Positions 1-6,091 are shown, counted from the stretch's first letter. The stretch: 11,539 bases of DNA from Planctomycetota bacterium (GCA_023489375.1 JAMDCX010000106.1:1-11539), one strand, 5' to 3'. Program-made: numbers and translations. Notes: generated from the letters alone by a model not told the origin.

Positions 1-110
1 GACATGACAAGCAAGGATTAAATCATTGCTATACCCTTATGGATTTGTGCCTTATTCACTGAAATTCTCCTCCGTGTACCTCCCCTACCTCCTTGTGAAT
101 GTTTGTTGGA

Positions 111-208
111 ACCACGGATGGCACCGATATTACGGATACACTGTGCTTTTCCGGGATACTAAACGGGTACCTTCCATTTCTATCCATTTCATTCGTGTTA
201 TCCGTGGT
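111..208. repeat. Inverted-repeat-bounded segment of degenerate repeat words
   Basis: ACCACGGAT at 111-119 is repeated exactly as its reverse complement ATCCGTGGT at 200-208. Between them are degenerate words such as ATTACGGATAC and TTCGTGTTATC. These resemble the imperfect ACGGATT-type dispersed repeats seen in several environmental bacterial phyla; that comparison is from memory and is not a database match. Confidence 0.5.
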
Positions 209-260
209 GGCAGTATTCGCGATGAAAAGCGGCATATCCCGGCTGATTTTTCTATTTTAC

Positions 261-274
261 CCGTGAACGGTTAC
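261..274 (+). repeat. CCGTGAACGGTTAC motif
   Basis: Exact copy of a 14-base word found four times (one with a mismatch) in the repeat-rich left part. It is partly palindromic (GTGAAC/GGTTAC), so it could be a protein-binding site or just the edge of the dispersed repeat. Confidence 0.55.
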
Positions 275-293
275 CGAATAATGAATAGAATGT

Positions 294-314
294 AGAAGTT
301 AGGAGTTAGGACGG
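294..314 (+). repeat. Heptamer tandem repeat, three degenerate units
   Basis: Units AGAAGTT, AGGAGTT and AGGACGG follow each other without a gap. It is one of eight 7-base-register tracts in the non-coding parts of the left half. Confidence 0.5.
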
Positions 315-331
315 GGGACGAAGGTGCAAGC

Positions 332-349
332 CGGCACATGTATGTGCCG
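332..349. repeat. Short perfect hairpin
   Basis: CGGCACAT and ATGTGCCG form an 8-bp stem with a 2-base spacer (GT). No T-run follows, so it is not a clear terminator. A related but weaker hairpin (GGCAC/GTGCC) is at 4543-4556. Confidence 0.6.
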
Positions 350-385
350 CGGAGAATAAATGGTGACGTATTATGACGATACAAC

Positions 386-399
386 AATCCAGAATCCAG
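386..399 (+). repeat. Heptamer tandem repeat AATCCAG x2
   Basis: AATCCAG occurs twice in tandem. It is followed by a diverged third unit, AAGTCCG (400-406), that leads into the hairpin at 406-457. Confidence 0.5.
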
Positions 400-405
400 A
401 AGTCC

Positions 406-457
406 GTGGCAGGGGCATCCTGCGCGTGAATTCTCATGGGCAAAATGCCCATGCCAC
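406..457. repeat. REP-like inverted repeat / cruciform
   Basis: GTGGCAGGGGCAT at 406-418 pairs with ATGCCCATGCCAC at 445-457 with one mismatch in 13. Nested on the right is a second perfect hairpin, CATGGGC (435-441) with GCCCATG (447-453) around a 5-base loop. The two foldings are mutually exclusive, as in REP/BIME-type palindromic repeats. There is no T-run after either strand. Confidence 0.6.
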
Positions 458-460
458 AAT

Positions 461-543
461 ATTACTCATTATTTATTGCGCGGTGGTAGCGTAACGTCTC
501 ATTAAGACCGCCAGGCTATCTCATTATTCGTAACCGTTCACGG
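461..543 (+). repeat. Dispersed mosaic repeat, copy A (partial)
   Basis: Holds heptamer units (461-477), then the GTAGCG...CTCATTAAG...CCGCCAGGC block (about 485-515), and ends in GTAACCGTTCACGG. The core matches copies C (inverted, 2026-2144) and D (4400-4508) with small deletions. It lacks the full TTTAAGTGTAGCGCAG start seen in C and D. Confidence 0.6.
530..543 (-). repeat. CCGTGAACGGTTAC motif (inverted copy)
   Basis: Exact 14-base match on the minus strand (GTAACCGTTCACGG on plus). The other copies are at 261-274 and 668-681 (exact, plus) and 2543-2556 (one mismatch, plus). The core TGAACGGTTA also occurs at 747-756. Confidence 0.6.
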
Positions 544-667
544 ACAAAAGTGGCGAAATTATGAAAAAAACGCCACTTTTTACCTCGCGTTCCCTGTTTA
601 TCGTGATTTTTACGTCTTATAAAGTCCAGACTCCACATTATTTCTTTGATTTTTGGCGTTTTTTGGC

Positions 668-681
668 CCGTGAACGGTTAC
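668..681 (+). repeat. CCGTGAACGGTTAC motif
   Basis: Exact copy. It is followed immediately by heptamer units (CATTATT), as the copy at 261-274 is followed by a short AATAATGAATAG stretch. Confidence 0.55.
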
Positions 682-757
682 CATTATTCATTATTCCTTA
701 CTCATTGCGGCGCGGCCAAGAGCGGGCGATGTTGGTGGCCGGACTATGAACGGTTAT
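682..757 (+). repeat. Dispersed mosaic repeat, copy B (right part)
   Basis: Begins with heptamers CATTATT, CATTATT, CCTTACT and CATTGCG (682-709). It continues with GCGGCGCGGCC, then GCGGGCGATGTTGGTGGCCGG, ending at TGAACGGTTA (747-756). The GC-rich block matches copy D (4462-4500) and, inverted, copy C (2026-2080). It runs into the stop codon (744-746, minus strand) of the LacI-family gene. Confidence 0.6.
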
Positions 758-1922
758 TGAACTTTTTACCATCCCGGCCTGAACCGGTATAGTCCCGCAA
801 CGAAAAGCAGCCGCTTTGAATGGTTCTTGAATCGCCATGCGGCCTCGATCCCTTGCTGCCACCAGCACCACCAGTGGAGCCACGTATGCACAGTTTTCTG
901 GCGTCAAACATGAGAGTCAGACGGGCAGTCAACGGCTGGGCAATCATCTTTACAATGGCTTCCCCGGCGGCGGCAGCCATTTCCTCCAGAGGCTGATGCA
1001 CAGATGATAAATTGATTGATGGACTGGCAGAGATAGGATGATCGCACAATCCCATCAACGCAATCTGGTCTGGTATGGTAATACCTCTTGACTCCAAGGC
1101 CTCCATAATCTGCCGTCCCAGTAAATCATTGGAAGCCAGAATCGCATCGGGCGGATATTCTTTCTCGGCTGTCAGCATATCGGCAATTTTCTCGCCAATG
1201 GTTACCCCGGATGAAACGTGAATAATCCGACCCATAAATCCAGTACAATGTTTCAGTTTTCTGGCAAAGACTTCAAACGCGGTGACGCGCGCACGGCTTT
1301 GCGACAAATGCTCCGTTACTACGGTACCCGGATTGATAAACCATATTTTCCGATGTCCAAGGCTAAACAGGTATTCCGCCGCGAGCTTAACCGCCTGGCC
1401 TTCATTCCAGACCACGTAACTGAAAGAATGATTTTGCGTTGGAGTTTCGCCGAAGAACAAAACGGGGGTGCCTTTTTCCTGGGTGCTGCGCAACAGCGGC
1501 AAATTTTCCGCCATAGGCGCAGCCAAGATAAGTCCATCCACCTGTCGACCCACCAGTGATAGAATTTCGCGATGTTGCCGCTGGGGATTCCACGAATCTC
1601 TGGCAATCAAAGGAACATATCCATGTGAATCTAGAACACTATCAAGCCCCTGCATAACCCGTTGGGCCCAGTCAGCATAAAAATCGGGAAAGATAATGCC
1701 CACCGTTTCGGTACGCTGCCTGCGCAGAGCCTGCGCCACCTGATTGGGCACATACGCCAGCGTCTGCGCGGCCTTTAATATCAAGGCCCGTTTTTGTGCA
1801 CTGACCTTATTCGCCAGCGGGCCGTTGCTTAGCACAAATGATGCCGCCGTGGGAGATACACCCGCATGTCGGGCGACATCCGCCAGCGTGATCACTGATT
1901 TATCTTTGTATTTTTTATTCAT
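744..1922 (-). CDS. LacI-family transcriptional repressor
   Basis: A sugar-responsive DNA-binding repressor of the LacI/GalR family; its ligand cannot be told. Residues 11-34 are the helix-turn-helix (ITLADVARHAGVSP...VLSNG). Residues 59-73 are the hinge (PNQVAQALRRQRTET), and VGIIFPD (74-80) opens the periplasmic-binding-protein-like core, which runs to about residue 350 with family blocks ILASNDLLGRQIMEALESRG (261-280) and VHQPLEEM (308-315). The recognition helix carries Phe29 where most members have Arg, suggesting a non-standard operator. LacI proteins normally stop shortly after RGST (347-350). Here the frame runs 42 more residues, rich in Gly, Ser and Arg, and stops inside a dispersed repeat, so the tail may be read-through sequence. 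The ATG at 1922 has only a weak ribosome binding site. It is divergent from the MFS exporter gene 768 bases away, a plausible target. Family is sure; target and ligand are inference. Confidence 0.93.
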   Translation of the reverse strand: MNKKYKDKSVITLADVARHAGVSPTAASFVLSNGPLANKVSAQKRALILKAAQTLAYVPNQVAQALRRQRTETVGIIFPDFYADWAQRVMQGLDSVLDSHGYVPLIARDSWNPQRQHREILSLVGRQVDGLILAAPMAENLPLLRSTQEKGTPVLFFGETPTQNHSFSYVVWNEGQAVKLAAEYLFSLGHRKIWFINPGTVVTEHLSQSRARVTAFEVFARKLKHCTGFMGRIIHVSSGVTIGEKIADMLTAEKEYPPDAILASNDLLGRQIMEALESRGITIPDQIALMGLCDHPISASPSINLSSVHQPLEEMAAAAGEAIVKMIAQPLTARLTLMFDARKLCIRGSTGGAGGSKGSRPHGDSRTIQSGCFSLRDYTGSGRDGKKFNNRS

Positions 1923-1932
1923 ATCAAATCTA

Positions 1933-1949
1933 TAGTGTCAGTGTCACTA
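1933..1949. promoter_or_regulatory. Imperfect palindrome before lacI-type gene (possible auto-operator)
   Basis: TAGTGTCAGTGTCACTA is a 17-base palindrome with 14 of 17 positions symmetric (it can also be read as direct repeats of GTGTCA). It sits 10-27 bases upstream of the LacI-family start codon, where an autoregulatory operator is often found. It lacks the central CG step common in LacI-family operators. Confidence 0.35.
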
Positions 1950-2025
1950 AATAGTTCCCTATATTACTAATGTAATTCGATTTTATTGACAATATAAGTT
2001 ATTTTCCATGACATGAAAAGTATTA

Positions 2026-2144
2026 CGTAACCGCTCCCAGCCCGGCCACCAATAACTCCCGCCACGCGGCTGCGCCGCAATGAGTAATGAATAATGAGGC
2101 GGCCTGGCGGCCTTAATGAAACGTTGTGCTGCGCTACACTTAAA
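2026..2144 (-). repeat. Dispersed mosaic repeat, copy C (inverted, most complete)
   Basis: On the minus strand it starts with TTTAAGTGTAGCGCAGC (2144 downwards; 21 of 22 bases shared with copy D at 4400-4421). It continues through CTCATTAAGG and CCGCCAGGC, then heptamers (2099-2079), then a GC-rich block with TTGGTGGCCGGGCT as in copy B, and ends near GAGCGGTTACG. The order of blocks is the same as in copies B and D, so these are copies of one element about 120-130 bp long. Confidence 0.65.
2079..2099 (-). repeat. Heptamer tandem repeat inside copy C
   Basis: Plus-strand units CAATGAG, TAATGAA and TAATGAG, i.e. CTCATTA/TTCATTA-type units on the minus strand, the same words as in the tracts at 682-709 and 2481-2501. 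Confidence 0.55.
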
Positions 2145-2281
2145 TGTACAGGAGTCGCCATGGTTTTCTGATCATTGTCTTTACCACAGAGGAACCTGAG
2201 GAACGCAGAAGTTTTAATTATGAATCCTCCGATGTCCTGCGTTACCGCTGTTGTGTAATTTCGTCGCCTTATACTCTTGCA

Positions 2282-2300
2282 CCACCGGCCAAGCCGGTGG
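2282..2300. repeat. Perfect GC-rich hairpin
   Basis: CCACCGGC and GCCGGTGG form an 8-bp stem around CAA. No T-run follows on either strand, so this is more likely a palindromic repeat than a terminator. Confidence 0.6.
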
Positions 2301-2466
2301 CTATGTGATTTTCGCTTTCGACGTTGCCCACTATATTCAGTACTTATAATATTGATCATTGCTCGTTGTTTATCATACGTTACCCTATAATCGTCGGCGC
2401 GATCCGCGGTCGCAGCTTTATGAAGCATGACGGTGGTATAAACCCACCAGCTCGCTATAATATTTT

Positions 2467-2522
2467 ACTCCTAACTCCTATTCATTATTCATTACTCATT
2501 GTTTATTATTCCCTTGCATTAT
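2467..2522 (+). repeat. Longest heptamer tandem repeat (eight units)
   Basis: Eight 7-base units without gaps: ACTCCTA twice, TTCATTA twice, then CTCATTG, TTTATTA, TTCCCTT and GCATTAT. The unit sequence drifts while the 7-base register is kept. This resembles the short tandemly repeated repetitive (STRR) heptamers known from filamentous cyanobacteria. It lies 77 bases upstream of the -35 box of the MFS gene. Confidence 0.65.
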
Positions 2523-2542
2523 GATTTTTCACGGTTATGGCT

Positions 2543-2556
2543 CCGCGAACGGTTAC
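2543..2556 (+). repeat. CCGTGAACGGTTAC motif variant
   Basis: CCGCGAACGGTTAC, one mismatch to the 14-base motif of the left flank. It lies 43 bases upstream of the -35 box of the MFS promoter, a position where a regulator could act, and is not beside heptamers in the same way as the other copies. Confidence 0.45.
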
Positions 2557-2598
2557 AAACGCCACACACGTGGAAAGTATCTTCAATGCAGTAGAATC

Positions 2599-2627
2599 TC
2601 GACAGAATCTGTTAGGTGCCTTACAAT
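2599..2627 (+). promoter_or_regulatory. Sigma-70-like promoter of the MFS gene
   Basis: TCGACA (2599-2604), a 17-base spacer, then TACAAT (2622-2627): five of six matches to each consensus box with ideal spacing. Transcription would start near 2634, giving a leader of about 55 bases before the ATG at 2690. Confidence 0.6.
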
Positions 2628-2689
2628 AGATTCATGCGATTACATAACCTGTATTTATGGACTTGGAAATACGCGGGGAGAAGCAAGAC

Positions 2690-4288
2690 ATGAGTACAAC
2701 CACGATCGCGGATCACGACTTTTCACCATGGAAGCCGCGCTCTAATCCCTGGTTTATCGCTATCGCCGTCATGCTGGGAACTTTTATGGAGGTGCTGGAC
2801 ACTTCCATTGCCAATGTCGCGTTACCGCACATTGCCGGCAGCATGGCCATTACGCCGGATCAGGCCACCTGGATTTTGACCAGTTATCTCATTTCCAATG
2901 CTATTGTATTGACCTGCACCGGCTGGTTGAGCCGAACGTTTGGGCGCAAACGGTTTCTCCTGACTTGTATTGTTATATTTACCACGGCCTCCATGGTTTG
3001 CGGGTTGGCAACGAATATTGGAATGTTGATTGTGGCGCGTGTTATTCAAGGGATGGGGGGAGGTGCCTTGCAACCCAGCGCCCAGGCAATTTTGCTGGAG
3101 AGTTTCCCATATGCCAAACGCGGTAAAGCCATGGCCTTCTACAGCTTTGGGGTTATTTTTGCGCCTGTAATCGGGCCAACGCTTGGCGGCTGGATAACGG
3201 ATAGCTTTACCTGGCGTTGGATATTTTTTATTAACCTGCCCGTGGGGATTCTGGCGCTGGCCTTGATCAGTGCCCTGGTGGAAGACCCGCCTTATATCAA
3301 AAATGCCCGTAAAACACGCCTGGATTTTGTGGGCTTGGCCCTGCTTTCATTATGGGTTGGCACGCTGCAGGTGGTGTTGGATAAAGGACAACAGGCGGAT
3401 TGGCTGGGGGCGGTGTGGGTACGGTGGTTCGTGGCGATTTCTCTTTTGGGATTCCTCGCTTTTGTGGCCTGGGAGCTTACCAGTGATAATCCATTAGTCG
3501 ATTTACGAGTGCTGAAAAATAGAAACTTTTTGGCGGGAACCACAATTGTTTTTGTTATTGGTATCGTGCTTTATGCCACCACGGCGCTGTTACCTCTGTT
3601 TTTGCAGACATTGTTGAATTATTCCGCGCTGCAAAGTGGTTTAGCGGTAAGCCCACGCGGTCTTGGCTCCATTGCGGCCATCCTTATTGTGGGCAACATG
3701 ATGAATATTCTGGATCGGCGTTTTCTCATGACGGCCGGGTTGCTGTTGTTGGCCTATTCCAGTTTTCAATTGGGCCAGCTGGACCTGGACATCGCCATGT
3801 TCAGCGTCACCTGGTGTATCATTATTAACGGATTCTCCACCCCCATGCTCTTTATTCCTTTGACCACCAGTGCCGTGGGCACTTTGAAAAACGAGCAGAT
3901 CGGCAATGCCACGAGCATTTACAATCTGATGCGCAACATCGGCGGTTCTTTTGGGATTTCCATTACCACCACCCTGCTTAGCCGCGTAAGTCAGGGCAGT
4001 CAGAATTTTCTCGTACAGCGAATTACACCGCTTAATTTACAGTTTGCAGATAAAACGGCAAGTTTGCGAAACTTGATGCGCCATCAGGGGACTCCGGCTT
4101 TAGCGAGCCAGAGGGTCATGGATTTGATCTACCACAATGTCCTGCAACAGGCGGGAGCGCTTTCCTTTATTTACAACTTCCGGCTATTAGCGGTCCTTTG
4201 CGTTTGCTGTGTGCCGCTGCTTTTCATGTTCAAATTGCCGACTATCAAACCTCATGACAAACCAGCATTGGCGGCAGCGGAAGCTTAA
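2690..4288 (+). CDS. DHA2/EmrB-type 14-TM MFS exporter
   Basis: An inner-membrane, proton-driven exporter of the drug:H+ antiporter-2 family (532 aa; usual length about 500-530). Visible signatures: the first membrane helix with LDTSIANVALP (36-46), motif A GWLSRTFGRKR (78-88), motif B RVIQGMGGGALQPS (117-130), motif C with GPTLGGW (162-168), and the WRWIFFINLPVG block (175-186). The ATG at 2690 is chosen over the in-frame ATG at 2657 because GGGGAG (2675-2680) stands nine bases before it and nothing precedes 2657. The C-terminal region 426-480 is a soluble loop, then a final helix and a short cytoplasmic tail. EmrB transporters usually work with an EmrA-type membrane-fusion protein, but none is in the window. 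It lies between a LacI-type and a ROK-type repressor, so a sugar or glycoside-like substrate is possible. Family is sure; substrate is unknown. Confidence 0.93.
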   Translation: MSTTTIADHDFSPWKPRSNPWFIAIAVMLGTFMEVLDTSIANVALPHIAGSMAITPDQATWILTSYLISNAIVLTCTGWLSRTFGRKRFLLTCIVIFTTASMVCGLATNIGMLIVARVIQGMGGGALQPSAQAILLESFPYAKRGKAMAFYSFGVIFAPVIGPTLGGWITDSFTWRWIFFINLPVGILALALISALVEDPPYIKNARKTRLDFVGLALLSLWVGTLQVVLDKGQQADWLGAVWVRWFVAISLLGFLAFVAWELTSDNPLVDLRVLKNRNFLAGTTIVFVIGIVLYATTALLPLFLQTLLNYSALQSGLAVSPRGLGSIAAILIVGNMMNILDRRFLMTAGLLLLAYSSFQLGQLDLDIAMFSVTWCIIINGFSTPMLFIPLTTSAVGTLKNEQIGNATSIYNLMRNIGGSFGISITTTLLSRVSQGSQNFLVQRITPLNLQFADKTASLRNLMRHQGTPALASQRVMDLIYHNVLQQAGALSFIYNFRLLAVLCVCCVPLLFMFKLPTIKPHDKPALAAAEA

Positions 4289-4344
4289 CTTATAATGATT
4301 AAATACAATTTTACCACAACGGCAGGACGACACGATGGTATAAA

Positions 4345-4379
4345 CAACGAGCAACGAGCAACGAACGACGAACAAAATA
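4345..4379 (+). repeat. Heptamer tandem repeat (CAACGAG type)
   Basis: Units CAACGAG twice, CAACGAA, CGACGAA, CAAAATA. Different letters from the CATTATT-type tracts but the same 7-base register. Confidence 0.6.
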
Positions 4380-4399
4380 ACCGTTGTAATTCCGGCGTT

Positions 4400-4508
4400 T
4401 TTAAGTGTAGCGCAGCGCAACATCTCATTAAAGCCGTAAGGTTGTCTCATGATTCATTACTCATTAAGGCGCGGTCGCAGGGCGGGCGATGCTGGTGCTC
4501 AGGGGCCA
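4400..4508 (+). repeat. Dispersed mosaic repeat, copy D
   Basis: Starts TTTAAGTGTAGCGCAGCGCAAC, continues CTCATTAAAGCCG and GTTGTCTCAT, then heptamers CATGATT, CATTACT and CATTAAG (4448-4468), then the GC-rich block GGCGCGGTCGC and GGGCGGGCGATGCTGGTG. It has the same block order as copy C on the other strand. Confidence 0.65.
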
Positions 4509-4651
4509 TACATGTTGTCAGTACGGGCGACCTATACCACGCGGCACGGGTGTGCCATCAATCAGAACCGGAACGGAATAAGGGTGTCAGCTGCAAGACA
4601 AAAATTTTTAATGCGCTTTACATTTGAAGATTGGCCTTGTAGAAAGTGGGC

Positions 4652-5791
4652 ATGATTATAGCTTCTTCGCAGCAGGTTATTCTTCGACATCTGTGGTTTA
4701 ACGGCCCGTTAAGCCGGTCGGAGCTGCACCACCTTACCGGCATGACTCCCAACGCGGTAGGCACTGAAGTTATTCAACTGCAGCGGCTGGGACTGGTGAA
4801 AGAACTGGCCCCAAAGTTATCCAGTGGCGGGCGCCCGCAGATTCCATTAATTCTGGACCCCTCCGCGCGGCGCATACTGGGACTTTCCATTGAGCCAGGG
4901 CAGGTGGAAGTGGCGGAACTGGGACTTAACGGCCAATTAACCCTGGCTCCCATCGCCAAATCCATCAACCAGGAAAGCCGATTGGTTGCGGCGGCCACGC
5001 ATCTGGCCAAGGAGCACTGCGTTCGTCGAACCTTGCTGGCGGCGGTATCGGTAACCGGACTAATCGATCATGCCAGCGGCAACATTTTATTAAGTTCCTC
5101 CGCGCCGCATCATAGCCCTCTCGATACGTCGATATTGCGGAAAGAGCTTGATGATGTTGAGCTGATTATCGCCAATGATCTGCATGCCGCCGCCGGGCGC
5201 TGGGCCGTAACACACCGTTCTGAACTCCAGGAAGATACCCTGCTGATCGCTTTTGACGATGGGCGCATCGGATCGGTCATGGTGATCAATGGGCGGCCCA
5301 ATCACGGATGTATTATGGGGGCCAATGAATTGGGACACACGCGGTTTCCGGTGCCAACAGACCGTTGTTTTTGCGGCGAAATCGGATGCCTGGAAAGAAT
5401 TTTCAGCCGGGCCTTTCTCGGTCCGACCGTCGCGGAAACGGATTTCACTCAACGCCTGGAAACACTCGATACGCAGGATGCACGACTTATGGAAATGCTG
5501 GATTTGCTGGTCATGGCGTTCTCCAATGCCGTCAACTTTGTCCGCCCCGCGCGGTTGGTCTTGGCCAGCCGCTTTATGGGCGGCAACGTCTTTGCAGATT
5601 GGCTTACCGGCCGCCTGCGGCAATCGATCTTGCCACAGTTATCCGAGCGTGTCACCATTGATGCGTGGAATATCAAGCTGGCAGGTTCCGCGGAATCAGC
5701 CGCATGGCTGGGACTGGCCAGTTTGTTATTTGAATCCTGGAAGATATATTCATCCGCAGCGACAATGGTGCAGAATCCACCTATTGTGTGA
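4652..5791 (+). CDS. ROK-family transcriptional repressor (NagC/XylR type)
   Basis: A sugar-sensing repressor: N-terminal winged helix-turn-helix (about residues 5-58, NGPLSRSELHHLTGMTPNAVG with the wing at SSGGRPQ) fused to a sugar-kinase-like ROK domain (74-360). In the ROK part the sugar-binding Asp of ANDLHAA is D176, E226/H229 come from GANELGH, and the zinc site is H229 with C239, C241 and C246 (CFCGEIGC). The first phosphate-binding loop, normally DxG, reads LSIEPGQ (78-84), so ATP use is unlikely; this is typical of regulators rather than kinases. Length 379 aa is normal. ATG 4652 is chosen: AGAAAG (4641-4646) lies five bases upstream. The in-frame GTG at 4646 would overlap that site. 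The gene converges with the small membrane protein gene, with 13 bases between. Ligand unknown; the preceding MFS gene is a possible target. Confidence 0.92.
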   Translation: MIIASSQQVILRHLWFNGPLSRSELHHLTGMTPNAVGTEVIQLQRLGLVKELAPKLSSGGRPQIPLILDPSARRILGLSIEPGQVEVAELGLNGQLTLAPIAKSINQESRLVAAATHLAKEHCVRRTLLAAVSVTGLIDHASGNILLSSSAPHHSPLDTSILRKELDDVELIIANDLHAAAGRWAVTHRSELQEDTLLIAFDDGRIGSVMVINGRPNHGCIMGANELGHTRFPVPTDRCFCGEIGCLERIFSRAFLGPTVAETDFTQRLETLDTQDARLMEMLDLLVMAFSNAVNFVRPARLVLASRFMGGNVFADWLTGRLRQSILPQLSERVTIDAWNIKLAGSAESAAWLGLASLLFESWKIYSSAATMVQNPPIV

Positions 5792-5804
5792 ACCGGTTTT
5801 TAAT

Positions 5805-6044
5805 CTACGTACGCGGCGTCGAAGCTTTGTCCCCAGATTCTCCCGGAGTTTTCTGAAAATGTCCCCACGCCAGAAAAAAAATGATAATCGCGGTAGTGGC
5901 CGCGCCGGATAATTGTACCATCCAATCCATCCACCCTTGCGGTCTGGCCAGGTAATGTACACTAAGGTAAAGCGTAGCCATGGCCGTCAATATGGCCAAC
6001 ACCCAGCTGAAAGCATTACCTATCCATCGTCTGCGATCTATCAT
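5805..6044 (-). CDS. Small two-TM membrane protein
   Basis: 79 aa with two hydrophobic helices (about 9-29 and 41-60), a basic start (RRR at 4-6) and a hydrophilic C-terminal tail. I recognise no family. The start is well supported: the ATG at 6044 is preceded by a strong GGAGG (6051-6055, read on the minus strand) six bases away. It follows the S41 protease gene after a 47-base gap with no terminator visible, so both are probably on one transcript. It might be an accessory membrane partner of the protease, but this is guesswork. The other frames here have no such ribosome binding site. Confidence 0.7.
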   Translation of the reverse strand: MIDRRRWIGNAFSWVLAILTAMATLYLSVHYLARPQGWMDWMVQLSGAATTAIIIFFLAWGHFQKTPGESGDKASTPRT

Positions 6045-6091
6045 CCTGAACCTCCGGACCAGTCAATCAACCTGCCGAGTCATTATTTAGT

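Larger units (their letters stand above)
1..743. other. Non-coding, repeat-rich left flank
   Basis: No convincing gene lies in this 743-base stretch. The open frames here (for example 26-295 and 561-749, plus) have no good ribosome binding site, no recognisable domain, and run through repeats. It holds an inverted-repeat segment (111-208), two hairpins (332-349 and 406-457), degenerate 7-base tandem repeats (294-314, 386-399, 461-477, 682-709), two part copies of a dispersed repeat (461-543 and 682-757), and three copies of the motif CCGTGAACGGTTAC. The stretch lies downstream of the LacI-family gene. Confidence 0.7.
1923..2689. other. Long divergent intergenic region (LacI-type gene / MFS gene)
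   Basis: About 770 bases with no convincing gene. The 153-codon open frame on the minus strand (1967-2428) is a low-complexity translation running through repeats. The region contains a candidate operator (1933-1949), an inverted dispersed repeat (2026-2144), a fragment resembling CAGAGGAACCTGAGGAACGCAG-type repeat words (about 2186-2207), a hairpin (2282-2300), an eight-unit heptamer tract (2467-2522), a CCGTGAACGGTTAC variant (2543-2556) and a sigma-70-like promoter for the MFS gene (2599-2627). Confidence 0.65.
4289..4651. other. Repeat-rich gap between MFS and ROK genes
   Basis: About 360 bases with no convincing gene and no clear terminator after the MFS gene. It contains a heptamer tract (4345-4379), dispersed repeat copy D (4400-4508) and a weak hairpin (4543-4556). 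A GATGGTATAAAC word at 4334-4345 is nearly repeated at 2431-2442 (GGTGGTATAAAC). A weak promoter for the ROK gene may be AAGACA (4595-4600) with TTACAT (4618-4623), 17 bases apart. Confidence 0.6.

Noticed and set aside
26..295. 89-codon plus-strand open frame at the left edge
   Set aside because: Starts with TTG without a ribosome binding site and covers the inverted-repeat segment 111-208.
561..749. 62-codon plus-strand frame beginning MKKTPLF
   Set aside because: Has an attractive start but ends through the heptamers and repeat copy B, overlapping the end of the LacI-type gene; no conserved features.
2282..2300. GC-rich hairpin as a transcription terminator
   Set aside because: No T-run on either side and no gene ending nearby; better described as a palindromic repeat.
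1967..2428. 153-codon minus-strand open frame
   Set aside because: Runs through repeat copy C and a hairpin, has no family resemblance and no good ribosome binding site; the protein is a translation of repeat words.
294..4468. Heptamer tracts and repeats as a CRISPR array
   Set aside because: There are no constant repeats with unique spacers of regular length; units are contiguous and degenerate.
4295..4655. Open frames between the MFS and ROK genes
   Set aside because: Translations of heptamers and repeat copy D, differing between frames; no start signals.
4652..5791. ROK protein as a sugar kinase
   Set aside because: It has an N-terminal winged helix and a degenerate first phosphate loop (IEPGQ), so regulator is the better call.
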